Assembly (NCBI GenBank): GCA_024305745.1 | Contig: JAHRBS010000010.1 | Span: 875,501-939,500, forward strand | Direction: 5' to 3' | DNA: 64,000 bases | From: Polyporus tsugae | Taxonomy: Eukaryota > Basidiomycota > Agaricomycetes > Polyporales > Polyporaceae | The notes under the pieces: generated by a model | Seen by the model: the letters and a program-made list of their open reading frames with translations, nothing else | What the model was told of the DNA's origin: nothing | Database searches by the model: none | Program-made: the position numbers and the translations under genes | In this document: piece by piece, positions 59,884 to 64,000 of the stretch | Layout: each line of letters begins with the position of its first letter | How positions within the stretch are numbered: the first letter of the stretch is position 1

Positions 59884-61744
59884 TCACATCGCGTCCTCAT
59901 CTTCCGTGAGCACCTTCATCTTCCAGCTCTTCATATCATCGTCCGGCTCTTCCAGCGCCCACAGGGCGTCTTCATCGTTCTCGCCGTGTTGACGTAATTG
60001 GTCTGCGGGGCTGTCGACCTCCTCGACCCCGCCCTCAATGTCGACGTCTTCCTCTTCCTCGAGCATCTTGCGCCGTGCGATCTCCGCTTCGTCCTCCTGC
60101 ACCACACACACCGGATCGTCAGCGGAGAAACACGCAGACCCAACACGAACGCTCCGCTTACGATGTCGAACTCGTCTTCCCGCTCCTCGTACTCGATATT
60201 CTCGTCCACCTCCTCAAACCCGCCCGCGAAAGCCCCCCAGCGCTCGTCCGTCGGACAGTGCCAGATGAAGATGTTGCCCATGTTCGTGCAGGAGGCTATA
60301 GCGGGTTTATGTGGATGCCACTATCCCACATGTCGTCAGGGTGGGCCGTATTGGACATAGATGAAGGGGCGTACATGCATGTATGTCAGCAGTTCGCGGC
60401 CACCATCGAGCGTGCTCGCAAGGAGCCCTTCTCGGGCCAAGTCCCAAATGTAGATTTTATGGGACGCATCGTCCGCCGCACCTGACCCAGGCGTGGCATA
60501 ATATGTGAGAACTGGGGCGCGGCGAAGCGACTGAGAAAGACCTCACCTCCCGCGAGCCATTCCCCGTCGGGGCTGTACGACATGGTAAGCCACGACACTT
60601 TGCTGATGGGGTCGTGGAAGCGGAGCGTCGGTTCTAGTTCCTGCTCTATGTACTCATTGTCCGCGCTCGGCGGCGCGTAAACCGGCAGGGTGAATTGTCG
60701 CAGGACACGGTCGGAGGAGTTGGTCACTAATCGTCTGCGCTGGGCGACGCGTCACTTCTCTCGACATCGGGTGGAGAGGAGCTATGATGTGACGCACCTT
60801 CCTGACGCGACGAACTCGAGACCTCGGATGACTCCTGCCCCGGATATCTTATGTCGAGCTATCATCTGGAGGTAGCGCGAGACATGTGAGCCGCTGGAGC
60901 GACATGGGTTCAACCACTTATACACACCGTTTTTGTGCGAGTGTTGAACACCAAGACAGTACCCAACGTTGTGCCCACGAAGACGTGCTTGCCCGAGGGG
61001 TCGAACCGTACCGCTGTCGGTGCAGACCTGGCATTATGTTATAAGTTAAGAAAGCGGGAGACTGTGGGCTTTGCGCACCTAGACCTATTGTACTGGCCCT
61101 CGTCGTCGCTCTCATCCAACACCTCGATAAGCTCATAGCGTCCCTTGTATTCCCTACGCTGGTCCACAATATAGACTTCCCCGCTACTCAGGAGCACCAG
61201 GATGATTTTGCTTCCGTAGCTATGAGCACGCGAGGATGAGCTACACAAGGAACGGAACATGGTACGCACCTATTCTTCGGGTGGAAAAACGCAGATACCA
61301 CTGGGACATCGAAGCGAATGGTTGCTCGACGGCGAGGAGGGTCTCTGTCGGAGGCGAGGTCCCACACGACTACGTTCCAGTCCTTCGATGCCGTCAGGAT
61401 ATACCGCGAGTTACGGGACCAGCTGAGGATCATGAGAACTCACACCAAGCCCCAAGAGCTGATCGCGACGCACTCGACGCAAGTGATTCCCTTGACATGT
61501 CCATCGCACCACCGCGCTTGGCCCTTCGTGTCCAAATCCCATACAATGGCTACTCCGTCTATGCGTCCCGCGAGAATGAAGCGGCCTGACGGGTCGTACC
61601 GCGCTATGCAGGCATAAGAGTCGAGGGAAGTTTGGATGGACGTTGGGTAGGGGGAAGTGAAGAGGTCTGGAGTTCGCGCCGAGGTCAGCGACGTCGACCA
61701 GTGAGAGGTGACTGAGCTGGCCCACTTGTTATCGCCTTATTCAT
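59884..61744 (-). CDS. SWD1: COMPASS subunit SWD1/RbBP5, WD40 protein
   Basis: WD40 propeller subunit of the Set1/COMPASS histone H3-K4 methyltransferase. Blades are read from several exons: YACIARYDPSGRFILAGRID with VAIVWDLDTKGQ, then MILSWSRNSRYILTASKDWN with VVVWDLAS, and FDVPVVSAFFHPKN. Then come ILVLLSSGEVYIVDQRREYK, AVRFDPSGKHVFVGTTLGTV and RLVTNSSDRVLRQFTLPVYA. The last blades include WLTMSYSPDGEWLAGG, IYIWDLAREGLLASTLDG and MGNIFIWHCPTDERWGAFAG. The tail is the typical RbBP5/SWD1 acidic segment (EEVDENIEYEEREDEFDIED, LWALEEPDDDMKSWKM), ending LTEDEDAM with stop at 59884. The first exon is uncertain: the ATG at 61744 (MNKAITS) is only the nearest candidate, and the propeller frame opens at about 61730 with no ATG of its own. 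Confidence 0.87.
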
Positions 61745-61960
61745 GTCTCTACAACTAGGGCAGAGCCAGATTCTCGACGGTGAAGAGGAAGCGAGAAAAC
61801 CAGAGTGGGTGGAAGGGAGCAGGAGCAAGCTGAACAAGTAGGAGCAAGTGAGGCTACCTACTAGACTGCAAGCGCCGACGCGCGGACTCCCGAGCCACAA
61901 TAATGACACAATTGGCTCTCGCTCTGGAACGGCCACCTTCCTCCATATATACTCACGCGA

Positions 61961-63609
61961 ATGTCCTCTTTCATGGCGCAAGAGCCGCCTAATCCAGATG
62001 AAGCTCTCTTCGAAGACCTCAAGATTCCTGCGAACTATAGAAAATACGACGAGACCACCGAAACGGAGATTATCATGCATCTCGAGGAGTGGAAGAGGAC
62101 CGCATATGGGGTCCTGTGCAAGTTGCGCGATGATCTCTGTGCGTTGAGATTTATAAGTGCTCCGTGTCAAGCAGAGATTGTTTACTACACCTCCCCATTC
62201 GATGCCGATGGACCGTGGGTGCTGGACTCGAGTCGAGAGGTCGCCAGAGGCGAGTCACCAGTCTAAACTTTCTTAGTATCTCTCCTGACTGAGTTCTTAG
62301 ATATTTTGACCACGTATGCGACACCGGCCGCTGACTTGCAGGAGCGCGTTCTTCGCAACTTCGTCAAACCTATCTTTCAGCGTAACCCCCACCCGTCGGT
62401 CAATGTCGAGACAGGTCGCAAGCTTCCCCGCGCGGCCGGCGGTCCCCTTGGCCACCTAGATTACATGGAGGGACAGGAGTGGAAGAATCACCCAGGGGTA
62501 TCGAGTGTCATGTCATGGTGCCTTTCGCATGCCGATGTACGCCATGTTTTATTGAATTCCTCGCCGTTGCCTGCTTATGCTTTCTCAACGTAGACATCAA
62601 CCGTGGAAAAACTATGGCATCTCTTCGTTCCCCCAATCATGACTTTGCTTGACGACTACGAGGCAAAATACAAGTTACGGGGTGTCCAACTCGTATCGCA
62701 ACTGCTCGAGGCGTCCCCCCCTGACTTGTTGCGACGCACAGGGATCGATAGTCTGATCCTCAACGTAAGTTCCGTCCAGCCCCCATGATGGGTTCAATGT
62801 GCTCATCCCCCATGGTTGCAGTCGCTTAAGACTTGCATGGCATTCCTCCAGCATCGCGAGACCCCGAACCTCATTCGCGCCGCAGTACCGACAAGTGTAC
62901 GACTCACTCTCCTCACGACAGCAGAAGGCTCTGCGGTTCGCTTTGACCAGCTCTGTGCCCTCCTGGGGGACGACATCATAGGCAATATATGGATATATGC
63001 TTCGAGGGATCCAGACGCCTTACAAGCATCCATGGACGCCATTCCTACTATCGTTAAGGCTTTAGGTGTCGGCACCTCACGCTACGTCAAGGTGAGTTAG
63101 CAAAGGCTCGTAGACGATTCCGGTTTCATACCTAATCTATCAGGGTTTGATACCGCAACTCGTGTTCCCCCTAATACCCGCACCGGATAATGGGGCTTCC
63201 ATCGGGTACAAGCTGTCGTCCCTTGAAGCCCTCTGTGTAGTCATAAAGGCTTGTGCGCCGAGAATTCACAAGTGGCAGGGCACGATTTTAGAGGCTATCC
63301 TCAAGTGTTGGGTCGACATCCCGGACAGCGGTGTCAAACCAGAAGGTGACTATGGATGCTTGTGAAATGATGAGTCGCTAACTAATACCAATCGTATGCA
63401 GAACAAGCTCGGTTGAGAGACCGATGCCGCTCTGTATGCGCTCTACTGGCGAGGGTCTGTGAGCCCACGGTCCATGTGCGTTCACAGCTCCATGTACACT
63501 CCATGAACCAAGCCTTACGTCAACTCAGAAGGACTACCAACGCATTCTCTCGCTCGATCCAGCCCTCTTTGGGCCACTTCTGCAGATAGAGATAGAAACC
63601 TCGGCGTAA
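61961..63609 (+). CDS. TTI2: TTI2, subunit of the TEL2-TTI1-TTI2 (TTT) complex
   Basis: TTI2 with TEL2 and TTI1 stabilises PI3K-like kinases such as TOR, ATM and ATR, helping their maturation with HSP90. The start at 61961 gives MSSFMAQEPPNPDEALFEDL. Helical-repeat segments follow: LTTYATPAADLQERVLRNFV, GVSSVMSWCLSHADTSTVEK, LWHLFVPPIMTLLDDYEAKY and LRGVQLVSQLLEASPPDLLR. The family-typical pair LIPQLVFPLIPAPD and YKLSSLEALCVVIKACAPRI is next, then HKWQGTILEAILKCWVDI, ending LLQIEIETSA. Six or so short introns. About 400 residues, normal for fungal TTI2. Shares a short divergent promoter (about 215 bp) with SWD1. Confidence 0.85.
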
Positions 63610-64000
63610 TCGGAGGCGTAACGCAAGGCATCTCTGTTGCAATTTGGTCCACCAAATGTCGCTCATCACTTGGGGGATGGATGCAGAATAGGTGAGTAGC
63701 AAACAACCACTACGATAGTTGTGGCTACCGCCTCAATGGCGACAGTACAGAAGTATGACCTGTTGATTCGGATTTGTCATTACCCATTCGGCGACAGCAT
63801 CAATGCAAACAAGATCGACTGAGATATGTGGCTGTGTACCGTACTTGTTCGTGGCATAGGAGATCTGGGCAAGGACCGCGCTCATGTAACACGACTCGAT
63901 GAATTTGCGTAAGGCAACCCTTAAAAGCCGTCCAGTCGCCGCGGCCGTTGCATATCCCCTCTGCTCCTCACCATACACCGTCAAAGACATGGTCAAGGCA
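63610..64000 (-). other. Right edge, possible 3' part of a minus-strand gene
   Basis: Follows the TTI2 stop. A minus-strand frame is open from 63733 towards the window edge (inner part YATAAATGRLLRVALRKFIE, then QPHISVDLVCIDAVAEWVMT) and looks protein-like, but it is short and cut by the window, and I recognise no family. It would be convergent with TTI2. It could equally be a shadow frame. Confidence 0.3.

Overview
This is nuclear DNA from a filamentous basidiomycete, most likely an agaricomycete. Genes are densely packed and GC-rich, and most are broken by many short (about 50-70 nt) GT-AG introns. The proteins are fungal housekeeping types in family arrangements common in Agaricomycetes: a cytochrome b5/acyl-CoA dehydrogenase fusion, Pho85-type cyclins, FAD monooxygenases and a UAA-type nucleotide-sugar transporter. 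Coordinates given for spliced genes run from start codon to stop codon and include introns.

Left part (1-9.7 kb): the 3' portion of a RAD16-like SNF2/RING repair helicase (+); a cytochrome b5-acyl-CoA dehydrogenase (-); the tRNA adenosine deaminase subunit TAD2 (+); an unrecognised coiled-coil-like gene (-) whose 3' end appears to run antisense into TAD2; and a FLX1-type mitochondrial FAD/folate carrier (-). Next (9.7-22.5 kb) come a prolyl oligopeptidase (+), a tandem pair of FAD monooxygenases (+, the first copy apparently degenerate), mitochondrial IF3 (+) and a 987-residue PPR-like mitochondrial protein (-).

Middle part (23-43 kb): nuclear cap-binding subunit CBP80 (+), a YEA4-like UDP-GlcNAc transporter (-), a Pcl-type cyclin (-), an SH3-domain protein (-), a glutamine-rich SSXT/SS18-like coactivator (-), ribosomal protein eS25 (+) and a second cyclin (+). 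Right part (43-64 kb): an FGGY carbohydrate kinase (-), ribosomal protein uL2 (-), glucosidase II beta subunit (+), a compositionally foreign AT-rich and CpG-depleted island that runs into the 5' part of a hypothetical gene (+), a PHO80-like cyclin (+), an HDA1-type histone deacetylase (+), the COMPASS subunit SWD1/RbBP5 (-), the TTT-complex subunit TTI2 (+) and an unresolved right edge.

The genes do not form one pathway or a biosynthetic cluster. Themes that recur are chromatin and transcription (SSXT, HDA1, SWD1), mitochondrial translation and metabolite transport (IF3, PPR, FLX1), and cyclin-CDK signalling (three Pho85-type cyclins within about 25 kb). I found no convincing new multi-gene system. 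The most notable non-gene signals are a block almost free of CpG (about 51.05-52.86 kb) fused in frame to a normal GC-rich gene, a foldback element filling an 800-nt intron of the FGGY kinase, and the decayed monooxygenase copy.
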